From: Camelus bactrianus
Lineage: Eukaryota; Chordata; Mammalia; Artiodactyla; Camelidae
Assembly: GCF_048773025.1 (NCBI RefSeq)
Contig: NC_133566.1
Coordinates: forward strand, 8,841,501 to 8,905,500
Length of the DNA stretch: 64,000 nucleotides
Direction of reading: 5' to 3'
Shown in pieces: positions 1 through 14,600 of this stretch. The notes under the pieces were generated by a model. The model was not told the origin of the DNA. It saw only the letters and a program-made list of their open reading frames with translations, and did no database searches. Position numbers and translations under genes: made by a program. The stretch's first letter is position 1; every line of letters starts with the position of its first letter.

Positions 1-1218
1 ATGTTATTCGTGGTTTCCAAAATTACTGTTACTTTTTATGCTTTTATCTTTCCTTAACCTGAAATGTTTCCCTCTATTGTTCTGACAAGTTCCTTTTCCT
101 CTTTGAAGACTCAGCTGCTCTGTGAAGTCCTCCTTGATTGCAGCTGTCTTTCCACAGAGACACAGGGATCTCTTTCCTTGGAGCTACCTTGGTACCTCAC
201 AGATTTTTCTAGTGTGTCTTCACCAGCTGAACTGTAAACTATTTCTTTACATGTCTATCCTCTTTGCTCCCATGCTGTAGAGGACAAACTCTTAAAAGTA
301 TCTGTGTATAAACAGTATTTATTAGAAAAACTTTGAGTTTAGAGCTTGTAGTCACTACTATAGGAGATAACTGAGAATCTTTTGTAAATACAACATTAAT
401 TCTGCAGGTAAGGAAAGAAAAGATAAAACTATAGGAGCAGAAAAAATATTGTATGACATTACTACAGCTCTGATTATATCACTGATTAAGGCACTAAATT
501 CATTGGTATATAAAGTAGAACACATATTAGATATGGTTAATCAACAGACTGGGTATCCTAGAAGAATTAGAATTGATATCCCATATATTATTTTTAAGTG
601 ATAAAGCACTCCTTAAAAACCAATATCCTTTTCGACCCATCAATCCATTAAAAATAATAAAAACAAGCTGATATACTGTGTGGACACAGTTAAGAAGGAA
701 GTCCTGTGTAGCAAAATCCCAATGACTGCCACTACTGCTGGGAAAGCCACTTCTAAAATACAAAAAGGCACAGAATATACTAGAAATACTTTGATATTTA
801 GTTGCAGAGGTGCTTTTTCAGTTACACTGACTATAGCTATAACAAATATTTATAAATTCAGAGCTAGATAAAAATAAAGCTAAGAAACCATACTTTGAGA
901 AGGGAATCTTTGGATGTCCACCTAGGTTTCCCAACTACTCACAAAGCTCTAGACATCATCCTCCTACCCACTCTCAGGAGTGTGCTAAATACTACTCAGA
1001 ACGAACTTACTTTCACCTAATTCTCTTTGCTATTTAATATGTTGCTTTGGTAAGAGGATGAATGTAAATGTCATGCCAAAAGGTATTGTCTGGTTGTAGG
1101 TTGCATAAAAGGAGTAAACACAAAGGAGATCCTGCCACAAAATGATTTCTGCAAAGTCGGAGTGTGGTGAAGCCACGCACAGGTAGACTATGGCTAGTTC
1201 TCTATGCTGCTTTATTAC
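1..1218. other. intron of ANKRD26-like gene, left edge
   Basis: This stretch lies 3' of the last exon I can define on the minus strand (exon 17) and should be intronic. It is AT-rich and I see no exon with matching phase and splice sites in it. A short GT-AG interval near 1,000-1,020 on the minus strand is too small to support. The rest of the gene must continue beyond base 1. Confidence 0.5.
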
Positions 1219-1473
1219 CTTCTTTGCTGCTTCTCTTCTCTGGCAGCTGTGACTCACACAGGCCACGGAGCGCTGCATTTTCTGACAGAGACACGGCTCC
1301 AATATTCACCCGGTCTTTATCTACCAGGGCCGTCTGCCTCAGTTCTGTGGGTGCTGACTGGTTTGTGGTCACTGATTGTGATACCAACGGACATTTGTCA
1401 ACTTTCAAATGCTCGGCTCTTTGACCAGCCTTATTATTGAGGCTCAGACTAGTAGAATCCCAGTCTGAAGAAC
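1219..1473 (-). CDS. ANKRD26: ANKRD26-like exon 17, last exon in the window
   Basis: 255 bases, 84 codons: SSDWDSTSLSLNNKAGQ to CESQLPEKRSSKE. The SDWDSTSLSL and HLKVD..CPLVS patterns are typical of ANKRD26 and CCDC144 proteins. Acceptor tttcag|G, donor GAAG|gtaata. Confidence 0.92.
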
Positions 1474-2648
1474 CTGAAAACAAAGTTTCCACTTATTAGA
1501 ATGTGAATAACAATACAAACTTTTACAAATTCTCTTCCCAGAGCAGCAGCCCCACGCCCTCCTCTCCCCCAAACACACTGCTCCTTCCCAGCTGGTTGTA
1601 CTTTACATGTCATTGCTGTTCATATAGGGAACCACTGTCTCTTTTTTCTAAGTTTAATTTTCTAGTATTACTAATTTGGATTCACTCATCACTCTCTATA
1701 AAACAGTCAATATTCCATAAGAGCTTTAAGAATAATTATGATTCTTCAACATATGAATTTTTTCATTAACAAAATGTATGTCTAACCAGCCATTTACTGG
1801 ATGTTTAAATATGCATGACAGTATTGAGTCCTAGAGACGTGGGCTTTAAGAAAACTTTTACTGAATGGTACTACTTAAATTACAATGAGACAGTCTTTCC
1901 TCAATGTACCAATATCTTCAGAATTCTTACCTTAAGCCGTGGATAAACATCATAAATTTATATAAGAAAGGATAGCCTTGAGTGACTAATTTTTTCCATA
2001 TAAAAATAGGGTAAATCTAGGTACAAACTAGGTCCAAAGAGTACAGAGTGCCACGAGACAGAAAATATGTAACAAAAATGTTTTCCTTTTTTAAAAAGAA
2101 TTAAGTTGTCAGATTCAAACTTTTTAAGACAAGTTAAAGAAAAAAAGGCAAGAAATGTATAAGTGAACTTTAAAGCCCACTTCATCACAAGGGCCCCTTT
2201 ATTATTTCACACCCATGAACCCTGTTTAAAACAGCAGTTCTCAAGTGTCATCTGAGAAGCCCTGAAGCCCCATGTTCCCTCCATCTAGGGAGTCCAGGAG
2301 GTCAAAACTATTTTCACAATAATACTGAATGCTATTTTCATTCTCATTTTTTGTTAAGTGTGCAGTGGAGGTTTCCAGACACATGACATGTGATAACATC
2401 ATAGCTCTAATGGCTAATGGAATGTTTGTGTGTGCTTGTTTTTTAAATCTTTCAGTTCTATTTTCTAATATACTAAACATCAATAGATACAACCCACTTA
2501 AAAGTTCTTCAGAATTCTCAATAATTTTTAATAGTATAAAAAATATCCTAAATCCAAAAACTTTTAGGATTATTGTTTTAAAAGATCGTATCTACCAAAC
2601 ATTAAGGTAGGACTAATTACTTCCATCATTTTTAATAATCAAAGACAC

Positions 2649-2693
<45 letters not shown>

Positions 2694-5600
2694 GGAAAGG
2701 GAGAGAGAGAGAGAGAGCATGCTAATCAAAACATCCAGTTGGCTTAAGACCTTTGGGCTAGGGAAATAACTCTGTGGTAGAGCAATGCTTAGCATGCACA
2801 AGGTTCTGGGTTCAATCCCTAGGACCTTCATTAATAAATAAATACAGAAATAAATAAATATCATCAATGTGATAGCACTAGATGAAATAAAGTGAAATAT
2901 GACTGACATGTTAGCAAGTGAAGCTTTACCCTACATAAAAGTCAGAATTCAATTAAGCATTTTAAAACTCTGGAAAAATCTTAGAACCTAATAATCAATC
3001 TCTCAGAATCCCTGAGAAGTATAGGGACTCCAAGCTGAACACTTTAGTGTCTCCCAACCTCAACAGAAACATCCAAGTCAAAGCTGACATTTTAAAAGTC
3101 TATTTCTTATGCTTATATATATTTTTCAAACATGGATACCAATAATATCTGCCTTATTTATGTCATCTTTCAATTAAATTTGAAGAAATAAAAGGAATTA
3201 GGAATAAGAAGACTGTACTTCTCTTCAGACTTAAATTTGTATTGCAAAATTTACCTGATTTGAATGTTTGTAAATTCTTCATTTCTCCTGCTTTATTAGG
3301 AACAGAATCTTTCACTCCAACTGCAGGCTGAATGGTTTTTGAAACAAACCGACTAATAATGTACATTTGATACAATCTGTAGTAATAATTCGGGGGGGGG
3401 TCTAGCTCAGTGGTAGAGTGCCTGCTTAGCAGTGCATGAGGTCCTAAGCTAAATTCCCAGTACCCTCATTAAAAAAAAAAAATCAAGATAAAAGTATAAA
3501 AGTTTTTACCTTCAAGTGAGGATATTTTTCAGTAGAATCTAAAAGCCAAAAGGGACACATAATCAATTATATGTAAATATGAAAGCCAACTATCCATTCA
3601 TACAGTTAGCACTGAGCGCAATCCTCGTGCTTGCTTTGGAAATGGACACGTTAGGTTTCGGTGTTTTGTTTTTCAGGGGCATTTAGGACAGCAACAAGAC
3701 AGAAACATCAGTCCATTATAGACACTCAATAAAGAGCAGGAATACAGGCTTAACAGAACATGCAGTTAAGATCTCAAAAGTACGATTATGTTTCAAGTGA
3801 CTTATTTATAAAACAGAAACGTGCACATGTACCAGTGTGAACTTGCTGCCTGAGGAGGAGAAACGCGATCTCCAATCAGAGGAACAAGTCACGGCTCCAA
3901 GAAGACAAATGTGAAAGCTGACGGTAAAATGCAGCAGCACATCTTTAATGCGACTGACACCATTAGACTACAAGTACTTATCATACTCTTCAATTTGTCC
4001 TGCGATTTAGGAAGTCCACAGCTGTGACGGCAGTCCATTTGCATGTGCAATTCACTTCTCATCAGAGGAAGTGTTGTGAATTGATCAGTTTGGATACACA
4101 CTTGTAGAATACTAGCTCATAAAAATATTTTTCCCATACCCACATGGGCTGTTGGTATGCCTACATTTCTTGGATCCTTTAGCCATCCAAGTTTCTTGAT
4201 CCACTCATGCAAGAAAGAATGTATACTGAGTTTTCAATATTGAAATCTGGTGATCAAAAAAAATTTTAATTGCCACAGAATTATTAGATACTAAAAGTCT
4301 TTTATATTTCAAAACCTGTGCCGTATTCACTGAAAATAACAACGTTAGCATTTATGGAATGAACCCTATTAATTTCTTTTGTTTCCAAAATTAGTTTGGT
4401 TTGGTAAATCAGGCTAATGTTTACAAGGATTTTTGTGAAACAACTATCTTATCAAAAAATTAGGTATCCTTAAACAAACAAAAGAAAAAAGCAGTCAATG
4501 CTTCATATTCAAGTTAATCTCATTTGAATAACAAATACCAATACAACATATATCTTCGAAGCCTGATAGGAGGAGTGGCTGTGGTTTACCCCAATTCTAG
4601 GCCCCCTCCTGATTCCAGTATTCTCTGGAGTGGCAATGATCTAATCTGGCTTCAGTGCAAATACACTGACGCCATCGAAAAGGAGTTCTCTCAAGTTTCC
4701 TCCTCAATTCCAAAATCACCTACCTGCTGCCTTTTTTTCCTCCTTCCTTCCTTTCACTTTCCTCTTCAAAGGTACCTCTACATCTGTGGTCTTAATTCTT
4801 CCCCTTTTCTATTCTTTTGATGGACGATCCCCACCACTTCTTTTTCCTCTCTGCTTAGCAGCACTATCTTACATCTCTAATTTCTACTTCAACTCTTTGC
4901 CTCCCTCTGGCTATGAACGTGCTCAGAAAGAAAAACAAAATCATGCTTTTCCTTGTTGCTGTTGTCTTTAACTCCCCAGTGGTTCTTCTTCCAGACTCCC
5001 CTAAACACAAGTCTACCCTCTGAGTGTGATCTGAAGACCAGAAACAAGGGCATCACCTAAGAGCTTGTTAGAAACGCAGACCCACTGCTCAGAATGTGCA
5101 CTTTTCACTGGGTCCCCAGGTGACTAAAATTTGAGAAACTCCAGTCTATACCGAGTCTGCTTCTACAGCACTCGGACTTAACTCATCCCTCTGAAATCCA
5201 GCCGCATGCGTCTCACTCTAACACTTCCCCAAAAGCTGCATCAGGAGTTGCAGACTTTTCAGGGGACTCTTTACCAGGCTCCAGCTCCCCTGACCTCCCC
5301 GGAAGGCACCCTGCTCTCTTCCTCTTTCCCACTCTTCTGTTGGCCTATGAGACACCATCCTATAAGGCAGCAACACGCTGCATGACACAAAGGTCCAGAC
5401 ATTGACAGCTGACCACACACGCCTGTGCTCACCCACGGCAGGCACACCCAGCTCTGCGTGATCAGGTACCGCCGTCCTCGCGGCCTTCCTAATGGTCGGG
5501 GGGACGAGGGAGTGAGACATCCTGCTGTGCTTCCCGGACAAGCTTTGGTGCTGGAAGCAGCTCACTTCATACCCGTCTCATTTCAAACACTCTTCTCTTC

Positions 5601-8600
5601 CTTCTTCTAAAGAACTATTCTACATTACCAACTCCTGCCAGGGACCCCCCCCTTTTTCCTTCATTTAGTCCCCTCCTCTCTACCTCCCTCATTCTTCACT
5701 CCCTCCTTCCCTCCTCCTGGTTTCCTGACTGTCCTCAGGTCACAGAGCATCTTGAAAGAAAGCTAACAACTGAGCTCCTTAAACAGCATTCTAGTTTAAT
5801 CTGTTGCTGACACCTGGTAAGATATACAATTTACTTCCTTTTCTCCTCTTTTTTCTCACTATATGTTCAACAGGTGATTTTCTTTGGCTGAGAGAATAGA
5901 TCCAAATCCATGTTTTAAATCAACGTTCTGTAAAATGACTTTTTTTAAATAAAATACAGTACTTACTTTCTATTTGTCCATTTAATGTATTTTTTTCTCC
6001 TCGACCTGCAGCTCCAGATAAATTATCAACACAGTTCAGAAGTTGAATCTCGGAGATACTCTGTTAAAATTAATATTAATAATGAATTACATAAAGATTT
6101 CCTGATCCCTTTCTAAGAAAATACCTGCGTTTCCTACCTTATTATTCTTTTTTTAATTTCCTACTTCAAAAGCAATTAGACTCGAAAACAAAATAAGCAT
6201 ATCCTGGAAACCCAAACATTTAAATAGAAAATTTCATATACACTCTTCAGATCAAGTCTATCTTTTATCTTCAGTTGGCTTTTGACTCTGTAAACTGAGC
6301 ATGGAAATCTAGAGCAAATATTTTCACAGACAAAATACTGACTTACATGCAGATTTCAACAAAGAATTAACTTCAAAACACCTAATTCCATTTTGCATTC
6401 CTCGACAAAAGAAGAGGACGTTTGAAAAAAATATGTATTTTTATATGTGTAACTGAATTGCTTTGCAGTACACTTGAAGCTAACATTATAAACTGACTAC
6501 ACTTCAATAAAAAATACAATTAAAATATACATATTTAAATATTCTTTAATAAATGTGCTATAAATTTAAAATGTTTCTTAGTACACATATTGTGTTTAGT
6601 ATTAAAATAACACACATGGCATGAAAAGAAGCCTTCGAGTCTGTCATGTTGAGTATTAACAGAACACTGTGGAAACTGCTACATTTCAGTAAACAAAGGC
6701 TTAGCAGAATCTATTATTTGATAAAACTTTTATTGATAGGGAAAATAGTTGAATAAAGTACCAAAGTAGAAAGAAAAACATTTGTTTAAATTAACAGCAG
6801 AAAAATTTTAAATGTAGCTATGCAGCTCTTCAAAAAAGTACCATAAGCTTTACTTTAACAAGGGAAGAATAAGAACACTGTTTAGCGACCACCCGCATGT
6901 GCCAGGCCCTTATGATGCACATTCTCTCTTCTCTACACACAGCAATAACAGTGATTCTAAGGACGGTTACCCACTCGCTGCTTCCTGGCCACTCCAAGAT
7001 GCTGGAGCACCGTGATGAGCAGACGGGACCCGCTGTTCTGTCTGGAACATCCCTCCCCTGGACCTTTGTGTGACTGGCTCCTTCCTGTCCATCATCTGGC
7101 AGCTTTGGTCACACTCAGCTCTTTTCTGACTACCTAAATTCCACCCTTACTCCACCCCCGTCCTAACTACAAACTCCCCCACTGTTGTCTAACCTAACGC
7201 TCTCCACGTTCCTTATGTGAAGGACTTACTGTCCCTGATAAAGGGTTCCTGTTTATTCTTCTGTTCCTGCCACTACAGCCTAACCCCTCAACTGCTACAT
7301 TCAGTGTCTAACTGCCTGGTGCATAGCTGGTGTTCAGGAACAGGAATTTATTTAAGGTCAAAACGTCTAAATTCCCCAGAGGGCTTCAAGTACCAAAGCA
7401 CTATATACCTATCGGAGATGTCCGATAATAGTCTACCGACACTCAACATAGCCCAAATGAGAAATCCCCGCGCCCACTCTAACTTTCCCATTTTATTGTC
7501 CTTCAGATTTTAAAAAAGTGTCCTCAGCATTTCACTAGGTCCCTAGTGGCCACTGTGCTCATTCTCTTACATTTCTATAGCACCCTTTACAGTTGACAAC
7601 GTGTTTTCACATTTGTTACCAGTTTTGTTCATGACACATAACCTGAGAGGTAGGTATCAGTACCATGTTTTTGAACAAGGTCACTGACATTCAAATAAGT
7701 CAGACAAGTTTTTCCAAGATCCCACAGTGGGTCAGAACCAGGATGCTACGTCTGCTGACTTCAAATACAGTGCTGTGCCACTAGGCAGGAGCTGCCGAGA
7801 TCCAAGAGTTCAGGCTCTTCTTACCTCTTTCCATGGCTGTCACCTTGGAATAGGTCATCACTACCCTGCACTTAGCTTCCTTCAAGTCCGGTCGCCATAG
7901 AGGTACTCAGTGCACGCTATTTTCCCTACCCAAAATGGGCTGTCCTCAGTAAAACATCACTAAACCAAACTGCTGGTATTTTAACCCCACATATTTATTA
8001 CTATTCCCCATGCTTTTGCTTCTCCTGAAATGTTCATTGCAGATCTACTTGACAATCCAAATATAATAGTACTTTCAAGTCACAGGCACTGTCTTTTCAA
8101 GGACAAAGTGGTTAAACAAACAAACAAAAACACCGTTGTTTTTTTTTTAGTACAACCTGTTTCTCTCTCAATCTCACTAGGAGTCTTACACATTCATTTA
8201 TAACAAAGAAACAAACATCTGGTCACAGGCTGACCAAGAATTATTTTTAGTTTTTAGAAAAGGTAACTTCAGAACCCAAACCGATCCCCTGTGACTTCTA
8301 AGCCTTGGCTTTTGCACTACATACACCAGTTTCATTACGTGAGTCTGGAAAATTAACAGAAGTGCACTCTGCAGTGGTATGACATGTAGCACGGAATGAC
8401 TTTACTAAGTGTGGGTTAAAATGAGGAAAAAATTTTGCTGGGAAAATTTAGAAGTGAGAAAGTGAAGTCAAAACATCCCTCCATTTATGTTTTAATATCA
8501 CACAATGCTTATATCTGAAAATAATAATAGAAGGCAGCACCTCAGAATCCAAGGGTGATTCGACATCTTCCTTTTCTTCTAATCCTAAAGCTGAAGTTGT

Positions 8601-11600
8601 GCCTACAAAATGCAGTCACGAATACATTAATGAGAACACATACCACTGGGAAGTTTAAATATATATATATAAGTCTATCTTGATTCATGAATATGTCAAT
8701 AAATTAAAGTGGCAGAAAAGAATTTCAGAAGGTTGAAGCATTTTCTGGAAGAAAACTTGGTCGTAGTTGGGGTATTTATGAAAGAAGATGGCAAAAGAAA
8801 AACACTTAAGAAATGGATATCATATTTGGATCTATACACACTTTAGATTTTTTACACTAGCTTTTTTGTTCTTTTAATGGTGGCACTGGGAATTGAACCC
8901 AGGACCTCGTGCATGCTAGGCATGCGCTCTCCCATTGAGCTATACCCTCCCCCCTCCAACCATATTAGTTTTAAACAGAGAAGAAAATCCATAGATGCTC
9001 ACTGACTTACCACCTCTGTCACTTTTGTGTACTCCATCAACAGAAATCAATTTGCTATGATCTGCTTGCTCCTTTACAACACTGTTGATAGTCCGAGTGC
9101 CATTCTCTTTTCCCCCAGTTTTCGGCTTTGTTGTTTCTTCCTATAAAAACAAAACAAAATGTAACAAAAACCCAACTTCAGAAAACATCATATTCCTACA
9201 CTTGGTCATTCAGTCAGGAAGACAACATATATTTACTGTATGCATCAGATCATAGGCATTACCCTGGGAGAAGCTGGCAATCTACATAAAAGACAGATTC
9301 TGCTCTATATTCTAGGGGAGGTAGAGACACATGAAAATGAATCAACACAGACAAGTATCATTCAACAGCTCTACACCTGCAGTGAACAGACACAGTAAGG
9401 GCACAAAGGAGAGAAGAGACTTGCTGCGTGTCAATAGCTCCGGGAACGCTGGGAAGACCAGACTGTGTCTTAAACGACAGACCCAGTGCAAAGAGCAGAC
9501 GTGAAGGGGGTTCTAAAAAGGGCAGCCTGAGCCAAAGGTCGAGGTGTGAAACAGCATGAGAAGTCACATGGAAAACTAGAACTCAGTTACTGGGGACGGA
9601 ATGGAGAGACAAACTTTGCTGGATTAAATATAAGACACCACTTCATCAATTTAAATGTGAGGATTTCTAAAAAAAGAAATAACTTCAAAACTAACTTCCA
9701 TTGGGAACTATATTCAATATCTCACAAACAACTACAATGGAAAAGAAAGAAAAAGAATTAGATATATACATAGGTATGTATAACCCGATCACTTTACTGC
9801 ACACCTGTAACTCATACAATACTGTACAACAACTACATTTGAATTAAAAAACAAACTTCTATAACCAAAAAGAAAAAAGGTGAGGATCAAATTTTCTTTC
9901 TGCTGTTTATAAAATCAGCTATATGTCCTTCAGAAGAGTCTGAGCACTTTTTTCCATGAGCTGACTTTTCCTTCTCTTAATTTGAATTTGAGATAATTTC
10001 TATCATAATTTGTACTATAGAGTTCCTGCTCTCACTTAACCCCACTATTTCTGCTGGTTTTTTTGTATAATAATCTCTCTCATTTTGACACTCATTTATC
10101 TTGTCCTTATTAGATGAATCTTTCCCCTTTGTACCCCTGCCCATCTTCATATTCATCCAGCCGTTCTTTCCTCCAGCCGTTCTTTCCAGTTGCTTTCTTA
10201 TTCTTTCTTTTCTTAATGGCATATTTGAGAACTGTTTATTGCCACCAACCTTTACAAATCTCAGTCCTGCACGTGTACCTCTCTTGTTATCACACTGTTT
10301 TCTACTGTGATCTTGAGAACTTCCATTCCTGTGTAGGATCCTTTTCATCTCCATGAGAATCAGGGGGACGGTAAGTGAAAAAGCACAGGAAGGAAAAGTT
10401 AAAAACAAAACGACTTACCTCTGTAACACCAAGGACTGCTGAAGACGTGAGAGGTGCCGGTGCTGGGAAGGCAGGATGAGAAAAGCCTGAAACTTCACTT
10501 GATGGTTGGGAAAAGGTTCTAACCGCATCTTCATTTTCATTATTAGAATTATTGTCCTCAAAGAAGGTGCTAGTTCCTGGTTTCAAAACACCATCTTCTG
10601 CCTCTGCTGTAGTGAAAACAAGGTATGGCAGATGGAATTATCTGTAATTTCTCATCAGTGAAAACACAAAAAGACAGTCTTCAAATAACTTACTGTTTAT
10701 CATGGGTTCTTCCCAGGCCTGAATTAGCTTTGCGAATCTTGGATGCCGGACTTTCTAGAGAAGAAAATAACAGCTTTAAGAACAACAAATATGAAATTAA
10801 ATAAAATAATTATAACATTCCCCATTCCTAGATGATCTAACACAAAGAGCACTGGCTTTGGAGTCATTCAGATATGGATTCAAGTCCTGGGTCTGTCATT
10901 TACCACCCTTCATCTTCTCATGGGTTGAGGATTATGACAGATGACCTCAGGGGTCCCAAAATGTTACATTCTTTACCCCTCATTGATTATTATACAAACA
11001 CTATGGTATCCACTACAAGACTTTCTTGACCAAAATGATCTAGAACAAAAACTTATCCCTGATAGTTTAGAGTCCTATTGAAAAAACTAACATTAAGAAA
11101 TTTAAAGTGATTGTTATATTTTGAAATGTGCTTGCATGATTTATACATGTGTGTATGATCTCTCATGGGGGAAATATGAGAGTTTACTTTTTAGCAGTAT
11201 CTTATTTGGATGAGTTAGAACAGCAAACAGTATAAGCTACTTCTATTCCATTCGCCAAAAAGCTAAAGACAAATGATTGTTCAAATTCAGCTACTTCTAA
11301 GAAAGAGGAATAAAAACAAAAGAAATTCTAAGGGGCAATGACTCATGAGTGAAAGCCACACACATAGTAAACAGAAAGCTTTCACTAAATACGTTCACAC
11401 AGGCAGAGTGAGATGGACTGAAAGAACAGACACTGAAGAAGTGTTTTCTGCACAAAAATATTACGTTTGGGGCAAATCATTAAAACAAAAAAGTGGGGAG
11501 GAGGAAGAAAAGAAAAAGTGACACATGACTAGTCAAGTACAAACTTCAGGCAAGAAAAAAAGGAAAATGTAAGTATAACAACGCATGTGGAGAAATACAT

Positions 11601-14600
11601 ATATTTCAGCATTTATGTATAGTGGATCAGGGATGTATCAGTATTGTTACGGATATATATACTATGAGTGAAAGCCTCTGTTTTACCTTTTTATTATATA
11701 TATAAAAACATAAATTATATATGCAAGTATATATATTATTCTTCAAGTTTTATAAAAATATCAAAATACAACATATATGAAACATATATATAAAACAAAG
11801 GCCTTTGTTCATACTGTATCCCCAATAATGCTGACCTGTATTACTCTACAACTGTTTGTTTGTAAATACTACTATAAGTGAGAGTTAAATTTTGTCACTC
11901 TCAGTCACTCAATTGAACATGGTCATCTCTCACTACCTGAACGCTGCAAATTACTACTAGAGAGAGAGAAAAATAGATTTTAGAAAGTTCCTAACATATC
12001 AAATTTCCACCTAGACAAAGAACTGGTAATCAGGATTCTAAGGATAATATATAGCTTGAAAAGATATATTTAATGGAACATGAGAGGGGGCTAAAAGAAG
12101 GTTAAAAAGTTTTCATCTCAAATTCTAAGCTCACAGTTGGTGGATACTGAAAAACAGACTGTAACCTCTTCCTACTTATCATATACTTCTTATCTACTTC
12201 CTTGGCATTTATGACATACTTCCTCTCATAACAACTGAACTTTTACAGCCTAAATAAAGGGAATAGAAATTTAAGTCATATTTTTAGAATTTGAATAGAT
12301 TTCATTATGACATAGTACGCATATTATATTACCTGTACCATCAAACAGATTTCATTATGATAGAGTGTGCATGTTACAGTACGTGCAGCATGATGCAGAA
12401 TTCCATGTCTCTTCATGCATTCACATTCAAAAAATACTAAAATGCTTCTTACATTTAAGACTTTATTCTAGGTGCTCCAGGAAATGCACAATTACGTTCC
12501 CTAATCTCTAGCGGTGTACACTGATGCAGGGGCTATAAGATGAATATGTAAATAACTATACTACAAAATGTCTGAAACTTGAAATTTTAGAATGGGACAC
12601 GAGGACTGGACATACTTTTTAAAACTGTAATACAGAAGAATTCTGAAATAGGTTTCATCATATGGTTGTTATTAAGAGTCTACTTTTAAAGCTGGCTGTT
12701 ATTTTAGGAAAAACATGTATTCTTCAGTTAGATGCAGAGTTTTGAATATACTTGTAATGGGATAATTTAGAAAACACAGAGGAATCTCTTTATAATACGG
12801 ATTTTGAGAAACAGAATTTTAATTTCTAAATTTCAAGAATTTCAACTATTATTTTAGTCTTAATGCAGAACCAGAGATAGAAATAAAGTAAAAAAAAAAC
12901 AAAAACAAAAAACAAAAAAAAACCCTCTTTCCTCACAACTCTCTGATACCAAAATAAAAAGTGTCCAAGGGGGAAAAAAAAAAGATACATGCTACGTAAG
13001 TTTTGGAACTGAAAGGCCCCAGGAAGAGGCCATGATTATCACAGTAAGTAGCTGTGTGCACTGAAGATGTCCCTGAGGCACGAGTATTATACAAGTGCTG
13101 TCAGTGTGGTTTGAAAGTCAAAGAATCCTTAGCCTTGGCCAAGCTTCACACCTCCTCTGTTGTGGGAAACCTTTCCACAATACAATTTTCCTGTCACGAT
13201 CTATTTTCTAGTCCATTTTGCTTCAGTCTCATCTTCAGTATTTATCAAAGTAAAAAAAAAAAAAAGAAAAAAAAAACCTGCCATATTTTCATAAAATGGT
13301 TTACTCTGACCAACTTTCTCACACAAACATAAAACAATGATAAGCAGAACACTGCTAAATTTTAAGAGAAAATACTACACAGAACTAAATTCAGAGCAGA
13401 AAAATTAATTTCACAAGAAAACACTTTACCTTGGGAGCAAGATCTAAGTTACCATCTGATGGAGGCCGTGAATCATCAATATCATGTTTGGGTGAAATAC
13501 TTTGGAGAAAAATACACATCAAAAATGAGTGAGTTCATTTCTTTAAACAAACAAGTCACACAAGTCTATGCTGAGGGATGAGAAAGCAGATTTGGGAGCC
13601 AGGCTGCCTGATGGTTAAGTCACAGGTCAACTACTTGTTAACCATGGAATCATGGGTCAACTAGTCAACCTCCTTAAACTACAGTTGCCTAATTAACTAC
13701 AAGTAAGCTATAACAGCACAGCTACTCTGCAAAGCTGTTGTGGGGACTGTATGAGGTAACAAATGCTAAGTACATAATACGGTGTCTAACCCACAGTAGG
13801 ACACTCAAGAAGCCTTGTTTCTTTTCTCTGTGTTCCCTTAGTCAACATGTAATTTTTAAAAATCCATAAAATCCTACCTGCTTACACAGATGTCTTCAAA
13901 CCTCGGTGCAACCTTAATCACTGAAATCTCTATTAAAGAAGAAAGTAAAATAGTTTATACGGGCAATAGAAAAACACAGAATATTAAAAGTATAAGACCA
14001 ATGTTTTTGTTAAAAAGCATTCCATTGGGACCACACCTGGAGACTACACACTTGAGTGAATACCGGTATACTGGTAGGTAATTAATGCATAAAAACCACT
14101 TCCCCTCCTTTATATTTATCAAAAAAAAGAGGGTGTTTATCCAAATTTGATATTTTAAAGTGAACTGCTGTTTTCAAGGACCAAAATCCCAACCAAACTT
14201 TATGAGATTCACAAAAGAATGATAATCATTAGTAGAATCAGTATCATAAACTGACAGTGTCAAGCTTACATAGCGTGGTGTTTCTGGACGACACCCATGG
14301 GACAAACCCACCCCACCATTTGGCTTTGTCAGCCTCGTGTTATCTGGGCACGGTCATCCCTATTCGCTCACATACGGTCTAGGGCTGCTTTCACACTGCA
14401 ATGGCAGACATGAGTGGATGTGACAGACATCACATGGCCTAAAATATTGACTCTCTGGCCCTTTACAGAAAAAGCTTGTGCATCCCTGCTTTATGTCATA
14501 ACAGGACCCTAAGACTCAAATCGAATCTTCTTACTCTTCTGCTCAACATTCTTCACCGAATCCATGCAGCTGCCATTGCTGGTTCCCAACTCGACAACCA

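Noticed and set aside
998-1022. A micro-exon of about 19 bases after ANKRD26-like exon 17
   Set aside because: AG and gtaagt flank it, but its size and content give no family match and phase cannot be tested.
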